56,245 bases of DNA. It comes from an uncultured Actinomycetes bacterium (GTDB lineage Bacteria; Actinomycetota; Actinomycetes; Mycobacteriales; Mycobacteriaceae). The stretch covers positions 1 through 56,245 of the forward strand of contig CAISDL010000106.1 in NCBI GenBank assembly GCA_903884065.1. Direction: 5' to 3'. The translations under genes and the position numbers were made by a program. The notes beneath the pieces are model-generated. The model saw nothing but the letters and a program-made list of their open reading frames with translations. It made no database searches and had not been told where the DNA came from. This document shows, piece after piece, positions 43,106-52,828 of this stretch; positions within the stretch are counted from its first letter, which is position 1; the number at the start of each line of letters is the position of its first letter.

Positions 43106-43792
43106 ATGTCGACTCCCACCAGGCCGATGATCGCGCCCTCGATCCTGTCCGCCGACTTCGCCCGGCTGGCCCAGGAGGTGGCCGCCGTCGAAGGTGCCGA
43201 CTGGCTGCACGTCGACGTGATGGACGCCCACTTCGTGCCGAACCTGACCCTCGGCCTGCCGGTGGTGGAGAGCCTGCTCAAGGTGACCGACATCCCGATG
43301 GACTGCCACCTGATGATCGACGACCCGGACCGCTGGGCGCCCGGTTACGCCGAAGCCGGCGCCTACAACGTCACGTTCCACGCCGAGGCCACCGACAAGC
43401 CTGTCGCGGTGGCCCGCGACATCCGCGCCGCCGGCGCCAAAGCCGGGCTGTCCATCAAGCCCGGCACGCCGCTGGAGCCCTACCTGGAGATCCTGCGGGA
43501 TTTCGACACCCTGCTGGTGATGTCCGTCGAGCCCGGCTTCGGCGGCCAGAGCTTCATCCCCGAGGTGCTGGACAAGGTGGCCGCGGTGCGGCGGCTCGTG
43601 GACTCCGGTGAGTTGAGGATCCTGATCGAGATCGACGGCGGTATCAACGCCGACACCATCGAGCAGGCCGCCGAGGCCGGTGTGGACTGCTTCGTGGCTG
43701 GATCGGCGGTCTACGGTGCCAGTGATCCGGCGGCCGCCGTGGAGGCTCTGCGCCGCCAGGCCGGTGGCGCCTCTCCGCACCTGCGCCTGTGA
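43106..43792 (+). CDS. rpe: Ribulose-phosphate 3-epimerase
   Basis: A 228-residue TIM-barrel enzyme interconverting ribulose-5-phosphate and xylulose-5-phosphate. Conserved blocks: [29 protein letters not shown] (metal/catalytic), [37 protein letters not shown] and [12 protein letters not shown] 43106 is preferred because a TANNNT -10 box sits 7 nt upstream; GTG 43097, three codons earlier, is also possible. Ribulose-5-phosphate is also the substrate of RibBA encoded downstream. The TGA overlaps the ribD GTG. Confidence 0.95.
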   Translation: MSTPTRPMIAPSILSADFARLAQEVAAVEGADWLHVDVMDAHFVPNLTLGLPVVESLLKVTDIPMDCHLMIDDPDRWAPGYAEAGAYNVTFHAEATDKPVAVARDIRAAGAKAGLSIKPGTPLEPYLEILRDFDTLLVMSVEPGFGGQSFIPEVLDKVAAVRRLVDSGELRILIEIDGGINADTIEQAAEAGVDCFVAGSAVYGASDPAAAVEALRRQAGGASPHLRL

Positions 43793-44805
43793 CCACACCC
43801 GTGCACATCGCTGCGGCGATGCGGCTGGCCGCCGAACAGGCGCAGGCGGTCAAAGGCGCCACTTATCCCAATCCCCCTGTGGGAGCTGTGATTCTGGACC
43901 CGTCGGGCGACGTCGCCGGAGTCGGTGCCACCCAGCCGGCGGGCGGAGCCCACGCCGAGGTGGTGGCACTGCGGGCCGCCGGTGAGCGAGCCTCCGGTGG
44001 CACGGCGGTGGTGACACTGGAACCGTGCAACCACCACGGCCGCACCCCGCCGTGTGTGGACGCCCTGCTGGAGGCCGGGGTGGCCGCCGTCGTCTACGCC
44101 GTCGCCGATCCGAACCCGGTAGCCGCGGGCGGTGCCGGTCGTCTGCGCGCCGCCGGTGTCGCGGTGACCGGCGGCGTGGCCGCCGATGAGGTTGAAGCGG
44201 GTCTCCTGCGCGAGTGGATGCATAAGCAGCGCAATGGTTTTCCGCACGTCACGTGGAAGTTCGCCACCAGTGTCGACGGGCGCAGCGCGGCGGCCGACGG
44301 TTCGTCGCAATGGATCACCAGTACGGCCGCCCGCGCTGACGTGCACCGCAGGCGGGCCGCGGCCGACGCGATCGTCGTCGGCACCGGAACGGTGTTCGCC
44401 GACAACCCGAGTCTGACCGCCCGCCTTCCCGACGGCGCCCTGGCGGCTCAGCAGCCGCTGCGTGTGGTGGTCGGCCGGCGCGAGATACCGCCGGATTCTG
44501 CTGTGCTGAGCCGGGATTCGCCGACGGTGCTGCTGCACACCCACGATCCGCGGGAGGTGCTGCGGGTCCTGGCGGATCGCACCGATGTGCTGCTGGAGGG
44601 CGGCCCGACGCTGGCCGGTGCGTTCCTGCGGGCGGGCGCGGTGCACCGGATCCTGGCTTATGTGGCCCCCATGCTGCTCGGCGGTCCGGTCACGGCGGTC
44701 GACGACGTCGGGGTCGCCAGCATCGCCGGCGCCCTGCGGTGGCGCTATGACGGCGTCGAGCAGATCGGGCCGGACCTGCTGCTCAGCCTGACTCCGGGTG
44801 ACTGA
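43789..44805 (+). CDS. ribD: Bifunctional riboflavin biosynthesis deaminase/reductase
   Basis: A 338-residue enzyme (ribG in M. tuberculosis). The N-terminal cytidine-deaminase-like domain has zinc ligands His55 (HAE), Cys80 and Cys89 ([11 protein letters not shown]). The C-terminal NADPH reductase domain starts near residue 150 ([30 protein letters not shown]). It carries out the deamination and reduction after GTP ring opening. The GTG overlaps the rpe stop. The other rib genes (ribE, ribBA, ribH) lie 7-11 kb downstream, separated by the exporter and lprG-P55 genes. Confidence 0.95.
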   Translation: MTTPVHIAAAMRLAAEQAQAVKGATYPNPPVGAVILDPSGDVAGVGATQPAGGAHAEVVALRAAGERASGGTAVVTLEPCNHHGRTPPCVDALLEAGVAAVVYAVADPNPVAAGGAGRLRAAGVAVTGGVAADEVEAGLLREWMHKQRNGFPHVTWKFATSVDGRSAAADGSSQWITSTAARADVHRRRAAADAIVVGTGTVFADNPSLTARLPDGALAAQQPLRVVVGRREIPPDSAVLSRDSPTVLLHTHDPREVLRVLADRTDVLLEGGPTLAGAFLRAGAVHRILAYVAPMLLGGPVTAVDDVGVASIAGALRWRYDGVEQIGPDLLLSLTPGD

Positions 44806-44811
44806 CCGCCG

Positions 44812-45807
44812 CTACCCTTCGCGTTGCAGCGATTTGTGCTCGATGATGTCGCGGGAACCGCCCGCGCCGAGCATCTCCCGGAACGCCTGCACGGTGTAGC
44901 CGACGACCGTCGCATCGGTACCGGCCCGGGCGCTGGCGGATCGGGGGAGTGCGAACAGCGGACCCATCTCGCCGAAATAGTCACCGGGAAGGGCGACCTT
45001 GAGGATTTCCTCACCGCCGCTTGCCAATTCGCGGACGAGTTCGATCTCTCCCTCGGACACCATGTAGATGGAATCTCCCATGGTGCCCTGCTCGAAGAGT
45101 GTTTCACCGGCCTGTAGTTCGACCGTCTGCGGTTCGTGGTCGGTGGCTGATACGTGCGGTACAAGCTCCACCACGCGGTCTGCCAGTGGCAGCATCCGGG
45201 TGTCGTGAGTGGCCACCACCACGACCCGCTCCCCGGAGGCCAGTTCGCGGATGAGTCGCAGCACCCCCTCGACCTGGATGTAGTCCAGGTGGGCGGTCGG
45301 CTCGTCGGCGATCAGCAACGGGGGATCCAGCGCGATCGCCCGCGCGACGGCGACGCGTTGCTGCTGCCCACCGCTCATATCGCCGGGACGGTGGTGCAAC
45401 CGCGCGGCAAGTCCGACCTGGGCCAGCAGTCCGGCGGCCCGATCGCGGGCCTCGGTGCGGCTGACCCCGGCGGCGCGCAGTGGCACCATCACGTTCTCGA
45501 TCGCGGTGAGGCTGGGCACCAGGTTGAACGCCTGGAAGACGATGCCGACGGTGTTGCGCCGGTATTCGGACAGATGCTTGGGGTCCAGCTTGGTCAGGTC
45601 GATGTCGCCGAACTCGATTCGGCCCGCCGTCGGCTTGAGAATTCCACCCAGGCAGGACAACAGCGTCGTCTTCCCGCATCCGCTGGGACCCAGCAGAATC
45701 GCCAATGAGCCTTCCGCGACGTCGAGACTGAGCCCGTCGATGGGCCGCACGGTGTCTTGGCCGCTCGCGTACTCCACCACCAGGTCTTTGATCCGTAGAT
45801 CGGCCAC
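44812..45807 (-). CDS. ABC exporter ATPase fused to a cyclic-nucleotide-binding domain (Rv0073-like)
   Basis: A 331-residue two-domain protein. Residues 1 to about 218 are a MacB/LolD-type ATPase: Walker A GPSGCGKT 40-47, Gln92, signature MSGGQQQ starting at 144, Walker B LLIADEP 164-170 and His201. Residues about 226-318 are a cNMP-binding barrel with an apparently intact phosphate cassette (PGDYFGEMGPLFALPRSASA; Glu280, Arg289). ATPase activity may thus be gated by cAMP or cGMP. The length and layout match Rv0073 of M. tuberculosis as I recall it. The GTG start follows the permease stop by 3 nt, so both form one operon. Confidence 0.88.
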   Translation of the reverse strand: MADLRIKDLVVEYASGQDTVRPIDGLSLDVAEGSLAILLGPSGCGKTTLLSCLGGILKPTAGRIEFGDIDLTKLDPKHLSEYRRNTVGIVFQAFNLVPSLTAIENVMVPLRAAGVSRTEARDRAAGLLAQVGLAARLHHRPGDMSGGQQQRVAVARAIALDPPLLIADEPTAHLDYIQVEGVLRLIRELASGERVVVVATHDTRMLPLADRVVELVPHVSATDHEPQTVELQAGETLFEQGTMGDSIYMVSEGEIELVRELASGGEEILKVALPGDYFGEMGPLFALPRSASARAGTDATVVGYTVQAFREMLGAGGSRDIIEHKSLQREG

Positions 45808-45810
45808 GTG

Positions 45811-46851
45811 TCAGGGTCCTCCGAATGCGACGGCCGGATCGACGACGACGGCGCGCCGCAACCCGGCGAGGCTGGCGAGCACCCCGATGGTAACCGCGAC
45901 GACCGGCAGCAGCACGAAGGCGATCGTGGGGATGTCCACCCGCATCGGGAACAGCGGTCCCAGCAGCACCGACAACACCCCGCCGAGCAGGGCTGACAAC
46001 ACGGCCACGATGATCGCCTGCATCGCCAGCCCGGCCAGGATGGAGCGGGTCGGTACGCCGACCGCCTTGAAGACCGCGAAGTCGCGGGTGCGTTCCAGCG
46101 CCGACATGTAGATCATCGAGCCGACGATCATGCCGGCCACCACCCACAGCAGACCGGCCATCAGGCTCATGGCCTGGCGGGCCCCGGTGAGAGCCCGCAG
46201 CAGGTCATCGATGGCGCCGGTGCGGTTGACGAGGACGAAACCGCTCGGCGCCCGCGCGGGTGGGCCCACCACGCCGATCGAGGAGATCAGCGACTGTCCG
46301 GAGAACAGCAGCTTCTGCGCACCGCCGACGGTGAGGAACACGTTGGCCTGTCCTGCCAGCGCGGTCGAGTCGTCCACCAGGCCGACCACCTGCAGGTTGC
46401 GGCCGCCGACCTCCACGGTCGCACCGATCGGCTTTTTCATGGTGTCCGACACCGCCGCCTCATGGGCTTCCGACGGCGGTCGGCCCTCTTTCATCGCGGG
46501 CATGCCCGGTCCCTGCTCGGGTGCGCCGAACACGTTGACGCTGCGCGCGGAACCCGAGGTGTCGGGCGTGGTGGCGCTGCCGTAGACCAGTGGCACGGCG
46601 ATGCTCACCCCGGGGACCTGGAGTTTGGTGGCCGGGAACGCCGACGATCCCAGGAACGGTCCGGTGGCCCCCGTCTTGACCAGGAAGGCGTCGACACCGA
46701 GCGAATCGACCGTCCGGGTGGCCTCCACCCGGAAGCCGTTGGCAAGACCGGTGAGTACCAGGGTCATCGCGAACACCAGTCCGGTTCCGATGATGGCGAT
46801 GACGAACCGGCGCTTGCGCCACTGCAGGTCGCGCAGTGCGGCGGTCAGCAC
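45811..46851 (-). CDS. FtsX-family ABC exporter permease (Rv0072-like)
   Basis: A 346-residue MacB-like permease. The first helix (about 15-37) is followed by a large extracytoplasmic domain and three C-terminal helices (about 230-255, 275-300 and 310-335). It pairs with the downstream cNMP-domain ATPase. Such systems act as mechanotransmitters or export lipoproteins, peptides or drugs; the substrate is unknown. GTG 46851 is used. A six-codon mini-ORF (46865-46845) overlaps this start and has a TAACCT -10 box 7 nt ahead, so translation may be coupled to it. Confidence 0.85.
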   Translation of the reverse strand: MLTAALRDLQWRKRRFVIAIIGTGLVFAMTLVLTGLANGFRVEATRTVDSLGVDAFLVKTGATGPFLGSSAFPATKLQVPGVSIAVPLVYGSATTPDTSGSARSVNVFGAPEQGPGMPAMKEGRPPSEAHEAAVSDTMKKPIGATVEVGGRNLQVVGLVDDSTALAGQANVFLTVGGAQKLLFSGQSLISSIGVVGPPARAPSGFVLVNRTGAIDDLLRALTGARQAMSLMAGLLWVVAGMIVGSMIYMSALERTRDFAVFKAVGVPTRSILAGLAMQAIIVAVLSALLGGVLSVLLGPLFPMRVDIPTIAFVLLPVVAVTIGVLASLAGLRRAVVVDPAVAFGGP

Positions 46852-46878
46852 ATCGTCACCTGCATGGAGGCGAGGTTA
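46845..46878 (-). promoter_or_regulatory. Leaderless six-codon upstream ORF overlapping the permease start
   Basis: Minus-strand TAACCT (46878-46873) ends 7 nt before an ATG (46865) opening MQVTMC followed by TGA (46847-46845). The permease GTG (46851) lies inside its last codons. This would be a leaderless mini-ORF with stop/start coupling to the exporter operon. Confidence 0.35.
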
Positions 46879-46899
46879 CCGACCCGTCGGGCCAAACGT

Positions 46900-48288
46900 T
46901 CAGCCTTCGCGGGTAATGGGATGGGTCTCGCCCATGTTGACGGTCAGCGGACGACGGAAGAACCGCGTGATCCACAGCAGCACGGCGATACCGACGGCGA
47001 ACCAGATGATGCCGTACCGGGTCGACTCGGCCGACAGGTACAGCCACAGCAACACGGTCAACAGCACCCCGATCCCCGGCAGGACGATGTTGCGCAGGAT
47101 CTGGCGCGCCCCGTTGATCTCCCGGCGCCGGTAGGCGAAGTAGACGATCACCGTCAGATTGACGAAGGTGAAGGCGATCAGGGCGCCGAAGTTGATCAGC
47201 GACGCCACGAAGTCCAACGTCAGGGCAATCGCGCCCAACGACACCACGCCGACGAAAATGATGGCGTACGAAGGCGTCTGGAAGCTCGGATGCAGGTGCC
47301 CGAAGAACCGTCCGACCGGGCCCCGGCCATTGCGCCCCATCACGTAGAGCAGACGTGAGACCGACGCGTGCGAGGCGAGGCTGGAGGCGACGGTGGCGGC
47401 GAACGCGGCGGCGGTCAGCAGGATCTTGAACAGGTGCCCGCCGACCATGAAGGCGATCTGCGGCAGCGCGCTGTTCTCCATGGACTCCTCGTTGAAGCTG
47501 GAGATGTCGGGGAACAGCGACTGGGTGAACCAGGCGGAGACGAAGAAGATGCTGCCGCCGATGAGCAGTGCCAGCAGAATCGCCTTGGGCACAGTGGAGG
47601 AGTCTTTGGCTTCCTCGGTGTACATGGTGATGGCGTCGAAGCCGATGAAGGAGAAGGCCACGATGGTGGCCCCGGTGATGACCAGGCCGGGGTGCACGCC
47701 CTCGTGCCACAGTGGCTGGGTCGAGAAAAGGGTCCCGTTGCCCATGCCGTCGTGCAGTGACTTGGCGGCGAGGATGAGGAACACCCCGATGAGGACCACC
47801 TCGAAGACCACCAGCACCATGTTGACCCGCGAGGTGTTGGTCATGCTGAACAGGCACATCGCCGTGATGGCGGCCACGTAGACCACGACCCAGATCCAGG
47901 GCGGGGCCTCCGGGAAGAACGAATACAGATAGCTGCGGATGATGAGCGCGTTGACCAGGGGCAGCAGCAGGTAGTCCAGCAGTGCCGCCCAGCCGATCAG
48001 GAATCCGAGGTTGGGGCTGATGGTCTCCGAGGTGTAGGTGTAGGCCGACCCGGCGGAGGGGAAGACCTGCGTCATCCGGCCGTAGCTGATCGCGGTGAAC
48101 ATCATGACCACCAGTGCCACCAGGTACGCGGCCGGGACCACGCTCCCGGTCTCGCCGGAGACGATGCCGAAGGTGTCGAAGACGACGGTCGGCGTCATGT
48201 AACCGAGGCCCAGGCCCACGATCGCCCACAGCCCGAGCGTCCGGGCCAGTCGGGGGGTCCCCGCCTGCCCGGGGGACACCTGCGTCAT
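46900..48288 (-). CDS. APC-superfamily amino acid permease
   Basis: A 462-residue polytopic transporter with about twelve hydrophobic helices. The first carries the APC substrate-binding break (LGLWAIVGLGLGYMTPTVVFDTFG), and the sixth segment FSFIGFDAITMYTEEAKDSS is the typical APC helix 6 signature. Substrate is probably an amino acid or polyamine; it cannot be narrowed. ATG 48288 is preferred since MTQVSPGQAGTPRLARTLGL resembles family N-termini. An upstream in-frame start near 48375 would add 29 residues. Confidence 0.87.
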   Translation of the reverse strand: MTQVSPGQAGTPRLARTLGLWAIVGLGLGYMTPTVVFDTFGIVSGETGSVVPAAYLVALVVMMFTAISYGRMTQVFPSAGSAYTYTSETISPNLGFLIGWAALLDYLLLPLVNALIIRSYLYSFFPEAPPWIWVVVYVAAITAMCLFSMTNTSRVNMVLVVFEVVLIGVFLILAAKSLHDGMGNGTLFSTQPLWHEGVHPGLVITGATIVAFSFIGFDAITMYTEEAKDSSTVPKAILLALLIGGSIFFVSAWFTQSLFPDISSFNEESMENSALPQIAFMVGGHLFKILLTAAAFAATVASSLASHASVSRLLYVMGRNGRGPVGRFFGHLHPSFQTPSYAIIFVGVVSLGAIALTLDFVASLINFGALIAFTFVNLTVIVYFAYRRREINGARQILRNIVLPGIGVLLTVLLWLYLSAESTRYGIIWFAVGIAVLLWITRFFRRPLTVNMGETHPITREG

Positions 48289-48427
48289 CGCCGTCCCGCC
48301 ATTCGTCAAACCCTCCCAATCCGTCACCCGAGGCTTACCACACTGTGGGCAACCCACGGCGCTGTTTGTCCGCACGCGTCACCGTGATCGTCACTTCAGA
48401 CGCCCTTCGGCGGCGGATCGCTCGTGT

Positions 48428-48433
48428 TAGCGT
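48428..48433 (+). promoter_or_regulatory. -10 box (TAGCGT) for the universal stress protein gene
   Basis: TAGCGT ends 7 nt before ATG 48441, consistent with a leaderless mRNA. Confidence 0.5.
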
Positions 48434-48440
48434 CCTGAAC

Positions 48441-49292
48441 ATGCGGTACGTCGTCGGTTACGGACCCCGTCAGCGCGGTGTCCACGCGGTCAATCTTGCG
48501 GCAACTCTGGCCCGTTCGTCGGGTGCGACGCTGGATCTTGTCTCGGTGTTGCCCAGTGCCGCACCGACTTTCCACATGTATTCACCCGACCACGCGTTCA
48601 ACGCCGAAGTCGAGGACCAGGGCCGGGAGTGGCTGCAGGACGGGCTGGCCCACGTTCCCGACGACGTGAGCGCGGAATGCCATGTGCGTAGAGCGGACTC
48701 GGTCACCGAGGGACTGCTCGACGCGGCCGCCGATCGCGACGGCGGCGAAGCGGCCATGATCGTCGTCGGAACCCGCCACCGCGTTCGGGCCGGAAAGTTC
48801 CGGCTGGGAAGTTTGGCCGACGCTCTGCTGCACGCCTCCCCGGTGCCGGTGGCGCTGGCTCCCGCGGGATACCGGTACCACCCCGGCATCACCCGCCTCA
48901 CCTGTGCGACCGGAATGCAGCCGGGTGCCGAAGATCTGCTCGCCAACGCGATCCGACTGGCGGCCGCCTGGAAGGTCCCGCTGCGGCTGATGTCGCTGGT
49001 GGCCGTCGGCGAAGACAGCCGTGAGGAGTGGACCGCGCTGGCCGAAAAGCATGCCGTGACGCTGGTGGACAGGGCGGCCGCGGCACTTCCGGCCGAGTGC
49101 CCGGTGACCAGCGTCATCGGTCACGGTAAGTCGCTGCAGAAGGCCGTGCAGGGGCTGGACTTCGCCGACAGCGAGGTGGTATTGATCGGCTCCAGCCGCC
49201 TTGCCCAGCCGAAACGGCTGTTCGTCGGTCACTCGGCGAGCAAGATCATGCGCGCGCTGTCGGTGCCGATGATCGTGTGGCCGCGGGACTGA
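48441..49292 (+). CDS. Tandem universal stress protein (UspA) domain protein
   Basis: A 283-residue protein with two Usp folds. The first spans about 1-140 (MRYVVGYGPRQRGVHAVNLA...IIVVGTRHR...GSLADALLHASPVPVALAP) and the second about 150-283 (SEVVLIGSSRL...VGHSASKIMRALSVPMIVWP). The GTRHRVRAGKFRLGS and GSSRLAQPKRLFVGHS segments resemble the G-2x-G-9x-G ATP-binding pattern. I chose ATG 48441 because a -10 box lies 7 nt upstream and the Usp fold begins there; the longer open frame is spurious. It converges on the P55 gene with a 3-nt gap. Confidence 0.85.
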   Translation: MRYVVGYGPRQRGVHAVNLAATLARSSGATLDLVSVLPSAAPTFHMYSPDHAFNAEVEDQGREWLQDGLAHVPDDVSAECHVRRADSVTEGLLDAAADRDGGEAAMIVVGTRHRVRAGKFRLGSLADALLHASPVPVALAPAGYRYHPGITRLTCATGMQPGAEDLLANAIRLAAAWKVPLRLMSLVAVGEDSREEWTALAEKHAVTLVDRAAAALPAECPVTSVIGHGKSLQKAVQGLDFADSEVVLIGSSRLAQPKRLFVGHSASKIMRALSVPMIVWPRD

Positions 49293-49295
49293 GGC

Positions 49296-50831
49296 TCAGA
49301 GTTCCTCGGCTGCCTGGGCCTTGCGGCCACCGATGAACAGCGCGATCGCGGCGCCGGCCAGGCAGACGATCGTGGTGATGAAGAAGATCGAGCCGTACTG
49401 CATGGCGAACGCGGTGCGGTAGCGCTGCGCCTCGGCCGCCAACTTGGCCGCCAGTGTGTCGCCGCCTCCGGTGGGCAGCGTCGCGAGGATCTGGTTGAAC
49501 CGGTAGAGGCCCCAGGCGCTGAGTGCGGCAACCCCGATGAGCATGCCGGTCATCCGTGCCACCACCACCAGCGACGACGCGATTCCGTGCTGCGCGGCCG
49601 GCACCACCCGTAGGGCAGCCGAGGTCAGCGGGCCGATCACCAGACCCAACCCGAAGCCGGCCAACGCCAGATCGGTGTCGAAGGTCGGCAGCGAGATCGG
49701 TCCCAGGTGGTGTCGCGCGGAGAGCACGTCGATGCCCCACTTCGACACTTGCCAGTACGCGAACGCCGCGATCAGCATGCCCACCGCCGCGATCGCCCGG
49801 TCTCCGAGGCGGGTGGCCAGCCAGCCGCCGAGTAGCGCGCCCACCGGCAGCGCGATCAGGAAGTGCAGAAGCAGGAACGCCGCCCCGTTCTGGTCCTTGC
49901 CCAACACGCCCTGGCCGAACAACTCGACGTTGACCAGGGTGACCATCAGGGCCGAGCCGGCGCACATCGAGGTGCCCAGCGAGGCCAGGAACGGTCCGAA
50001 TCGCACACCGTGCGGCTCGATCAGCCGGGTGCGGGCGATGCGTTCCCAGACCGCGAAGGCGATCGCGGCGACGACCGCCCCGATGATCAGCGGCACTCCG
50101 TAACTGGGCAGCACCTGCTTGCCGTCCGGCGCCGGGTTGTACAGACCCCACACCGCCAAGCCGAGCGCGAGGGCCAGCAACAGGCCGCCGACGACGTCGA
50201 CGCGTTCGGGCTCATCCCGCCTCTCGTGCGACGGCAGGCTGAAGTGGATCAGCACCATCGCGATGAGGGTCAGCGGCACGTTGATCCAGAACACGTCGCG
50301 CCAGGTGTTGAGCAGCCACACCACGCCGATCCCGTAGAGCGGGCCCAGCACGCTGCCCAGTTCCTGTGCGGCGCCGATGCCGCCGAGCACCGCGGCGCGG
50401 CTGCGTGCCGACCACAGGTCCGCGGCCAGCGCCAGCGTCACCGGCAGCAGTGCGCCGCTGGCGATGCCCTGGATCAGCCGGCCGATCACCAGGGTGGTCA
50501 GGTCGTTGGACAGCGCGGTTACCACCGAGCCGGCCGCGAACGCCAACAGGCTGGCCTGCAGCACCGTCTTTCGGCCGAACCGGTCGGACAGCCGGCCCAG
50601 CAGCGGCATGGCCGCGATGTAGCCCAGCAGGTACCAGGTGATGATCGGCGTGACCTGTTGGATCTTGTTGATCGCGATCCCGACCGACCGCATGATGTCG
50701 ACCATGATCGTGACGACGACATAGGTGTCGAGCGCGCCCAGCAGCACGGCCAGGCTGCCGGCGCCGATGGCGACCCGCCGGCTGCGGCCGGTCGCGTCGG
50801 TATGGGCGGGAGCGGTGGGCGCCTGCGGCAT
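49296..50831 (-). CDS. P55-like major facilitator (DHA2) efflux protein
   Basis: A 511-residue MFS protein of the 14-helix drug:H+ antiporter type. The cytoplasmic motif [13 protein letters not shown], an early [15 protein letters not shown] and [16 protein letters not shown] (motif C-like) are visible. It matches Rv1410c (P55), which with LprG exports triacylglycerol-type lipids and contributes to drug tolerance in mycobacteria. ATG 50831 shares one base with the lprG stop (TGATG), so the two are translationally coupled; the longer open frame is not used. Confidence 0.92.
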   Translation of the reverse strand: MPQAPTAPAHTDATGRSRRVAIGAGSLAVLLGALDTYVVVTIMVDIMRSVGIAINKIQQVTPIITWYLLGYIAAMPLLGRLSDRFGRKTVLQASLLAFAAGSVVTALSNDLTTLVIGRLIQGIASGALLPVTLALAADLWSARSRAAVLGGIGAAQELGSVLGPLYGIGVVWLLNTWRDVFWINVPLTLIAMVLIHFSLPSHERRDEPERVDVVGGLLLALALGLAVWGLYNPAPDGKQVLPSYGVPLIIGAVVAAIAFAVWERIARTRLIEPHGVRFGPFLASLGTSMCAGSALMVTLVNVELFGQGVLGKDQNGAAFLLLHFLIALPVGALLGGWLATRLGDRAIAAVGMLIAAFAYWQVSKWGIDVLSARHHLGPISLPTFDTDLALAGFGLGLVIGPLTSAALRVVPAAQHGIASSLVVVARMTGMLIGVAALSAWGLYRFNQILATLPTGGGDTLAAKLAAEAQRYRTAFAMQYGSIFFITTIVCLAGAAIALFIGGRKAQAAEEL

Positions 50832-51526
50832 CACACCGCGGGCTTGGTGACGGTCACCGGCTTGTCCCAGTCGGACAGGGTGAGCAACACGCTGTTGCCG
50901 GCGCTCTGTTCCAGTTCGGCCTGCACCAGCTGGTTCGGGGCGTCCTTCTCGATCCACACGGTGGCCGGCAGCGGGGCGGTGGCCTTCAGGCGGGGGATCA
51001 GCTTGTTCACGGCGTCGGGGGTGACCTTGCCGGTGATCTTCACCGTCGACACCCCGCCGATGGCCTCGAAGCCCTCGGACTTGGCCTCGCTGAGGCTGCC
51101 GAGCAGGTTGGCCAGCCCAGTGTCGGCCGTGAGGATGACCGAGGGGTCATAGACCTCCTCAGCCGGTCCCATATCCAGCCAGTTGTCCGGAGTGAGGGCC
51201 GCGTAGAGCGTGCCGTCCAGCACGATCAGGTCGGCGTCGATGTCGGAACCGCCCATCACCACCTTGGCGTTGGCCTTGACGGCGGTGGCCGGAACGTTGG
51301 TCAGGTCCCCGCTGAGGGACTTCAGCGGCAGGCCCTCAAGTTTCCCGGTGACCGCGATCTCCAGGTGCGCGCTCTTGAGGCCCTTGGTGGTCTGGATGGA
51401 CTGCTGAACAAGGCCCGCGGCGTCGGGCAGCGGCTCGGCCGCCTTCTTCGAGGAGCAGCCCGATACGAACAGGGCTGCGGCCAGCATGGCGGTCAGGAAC
51501 ACGAGAATGCGGCGGCACGTCTGCAT
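50831..51526 (-). CDS. lprG: LprG lipid-transfer lipoprotein
   Basis: A 231-residue lipoprotein. The signal peptide ([20 protein letters not shown]) ends in the lipobox VSGC with Cys24 as the lipidated residue. The mature domain ([55 protein letters not shown]) is the LolA-like LppX_LprAFG fold with a hydrophobic pocket for acylated glycolipids and triacylglycerides. It works with the coupled MFS protein P55. ATG 51526 is supported by a TACGAT -10 box 6 nt upstream. The longer frame upstream overlaps the acetyltransferase gene and is rejected. Confidence 0.94.
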   Translation of the reverse strand: MQTCRRILVFLTAMLAAALFVSGCSSKKAAEPLPDAAGLVQQSIQTTKGLKSAHLEIAVTGKLEGLPLKSLSGDLTNVPATAVKANAKVVMGGSDIDADLIVLDGTLYAALTPDNWLDMGPAEEVYDPSVILTADTGLANLLGSLSEAKSEGFEAIGGVSTVKITGKVTPDAVNKLIPRLKATAPLPATVWIEKDAPNQLVQAELEQSAGNSVLLTLSDWDKPVTVTKPAV

Positions 51527-51532
51527 AGCTGC

Positions 51533-51538
51533 ATCGTA
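51533..51538 (-). promoter_or_regulatory. -10 box (TACGAT) for the lprG-P55 operon
   Basis: Minus-strand TACGAT ends 6 nt before the lprG ATG at 51526, consistent with leaderless transcription. Confidence 0.5.
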
Positions 51539-51601
51539 GAGGGTCGGTCGCGGCACCCGGTGTCGGCGACGCCGGGGTTGTGTCGACAACGCCGGATCGG
51601 T

Positions 51602-52087
51602 ATGAGTGGTGCTGTGAGCGCTGACCTGGAATTTCGGCCCGTCCCGGCGGGCACCGGCGACGCCGCGGATCTGGTCGCCGCGATGATCGCCGAGATGCGC
51701 GATCTCTACGACGGACTGGACCTCAACGCCCCGGACATGCCGAAGGCGGGGCCCGCGGAACTGAGCCCGCCCGGCGGCCTCTACCTGGTCGGATACCGGG
51801 CCGGTGCGCCGGTCTGCGGAGGCGGGATCAAGCGGCTGCCCGACGGCACCTGCGAGATCAAACGCATGTTCGTCGTGCCGGAGGCCAGGCGATCCGGGGT
51901 TGCCCGCGCGCTGCTGGCAGCACTTGAGGACGCCGCCCGCGGACTGGGCTATCGGGTCGTCCGGCTCGACACCGGCGACCGCCAGCCGCACGCCCAGGCG
52001 TTCTACGAGGCCTCCGGCTACCGGCGGGTGGGCAATTTCAACAACAATCCGGCCGCGGCGTTCCACGGCGAGAAGCGGCTAGATTAG
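51602..52087 (+). CDS. GNAT-family N-acetyltransferase
   Basis: A 161-residue acetyltransferase. The acetyl-CoA loop is MFVVPEARRSGVARALLAALE, preceded by the strand CGGGIKRLPDGTCEIKR, with the C-terminal FYEASGYRRVGNFNNNP typical of GNAT motif B. The acceptor is unknown. Start choice: ATG 51602 (MSGAVSADLEFRP) or GTG 51614 (MSADLEFRP); neither has a Shine-Dalgarno. It is divergent from lprG, and its TAG overlaps the -10 box of ribE. Confidence 0.85.
   Translation: MSGAVSADLEFRPVPAGTGDAADLVAAMIAEMRDLYDGLDLNAPDMPKAGPAELSPPGGLYLVGYRAGAPVCGGGIKRLPDGTCEIKRMFVVPEARRSGVARALLAALEDAARGLGYRVVRLDTGDRQPHAQAFYEASGYRRVGNFNNNPAAAFHGEKRLD
52080..52085 (+). promoter_or_regulatory. -10 box (TAGATT) for leaderless ribE
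   Basis: TAGATT overlaps the last codons of the acetyltransferase gene and ends 6 nt before the ribE GTG at 52092. Confidence 0.5.
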
Positions 52088-52091
52088 GACT

Positions 52092-52697
52092 GTGTTCACC
52101 GGCATCGTGGAGGAGTTGGGCGAGGTCGTCGCCAAGGATGATCTCGTTGACTCGGCTCGGTTCACCGTGTCCGGCCCGCTGGTGACTTCTGATGCGCGCC
52201 ATGGTGATTCGATCGCCGTCAACGGCGTCTGCCTGACCGTGGTGGAGGTGCTGCCCGACGGTCGGTTCACCGCCGATGTGATGGCTGAGACGCTCAACCG
52301 CTCGAGCCTGGCGGTCCTCGCCCCGGGGTCGCCGGTGAATCTGGAACGTGCCGCCGCGGTCAACAGCCGGTTGGGCGGCCACATCGTTCAGGGCCACGTC
52401 GACGGCACCGGAACGGTGATCTCGCGCACACCGTCGCCGAACTGGGAGGTGGTGCGGATCGCCTTGCCGCTCGAGCTGTCCCGTTACGTGGTGGAAAAGG
52501 GCTCGATCACCGTCGACGGCGTGTCGCTGACGGTCTCCGCCCTCAGCGGCGACTGGTTCGAGGTGTCGCTGATCCCGACGACGCTGGCGCTGACCACCCT
52601 GGGCCGTGCGCAGCCGGGCACTCGGGTGAATCTGGAAGTGGATGTAATCGCCAAATATGTGGAACGGTTACTCGCTGAGCGGGGCTCCGGAGCCTGA
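52092..52697 (+). CDS. ribE: Riboflavin synthase alpha subunit
   Basis: A 201-residue trimeric enzyme (ribC in M. tuberculosis naming) that dismutates two lumazines into riboflavin. Two similar barrels are visible. The first is MFTGIVEELGEVVAKDD...DSIAVNGVCLTVVEV. The second starts near residue 97 (GGHIVQGHVDGTGTVISR...GSITVDGVSLTVSAL). GTG 52092 gives the canonical N-terminus and has a TAGATT -10 box 6 nt upstream. Confidence 0.95.
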   Translation: MFTGIVEELGEVVAKDDLVDSARFTVSGPLVTSDARHGDSIAVNGVCLTVVEVLPDGRFTADVMAETLNRSSLAVLAPGSPVNLERAAAVNSRLGGHIVQGHVDGTGTVISRTPSPNWEVVRIALPLELSRYVVEKGSITVDGVSLTVSALSGDWFEVSLIPTTLALTTLGRAQPGTRVNLEVDVIAKYVERLLAERGSGA

Positions 52698-52828
52698 GAT
52701 CCGGCCCCATCTCTCGTTGACTGTTGCGTTCAGGCCGCCCGACACGCCGCCCGGCCCAGCCTGAGCGCACCCTCGATGCGAGGGCAAGGGAGATGCCGGG
52801 CCGCAGGCCGGCGATGTCCGCGGTGAAA

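Noticed and set aside
48289..48375. 29-residue N-terminal extension of the APC permease, including a CPQC pair
   Set aside because: No ribosome-binding site or -10 box supports the upstream start, and family members begin near MTQVSPGQ; left as an alternative only.
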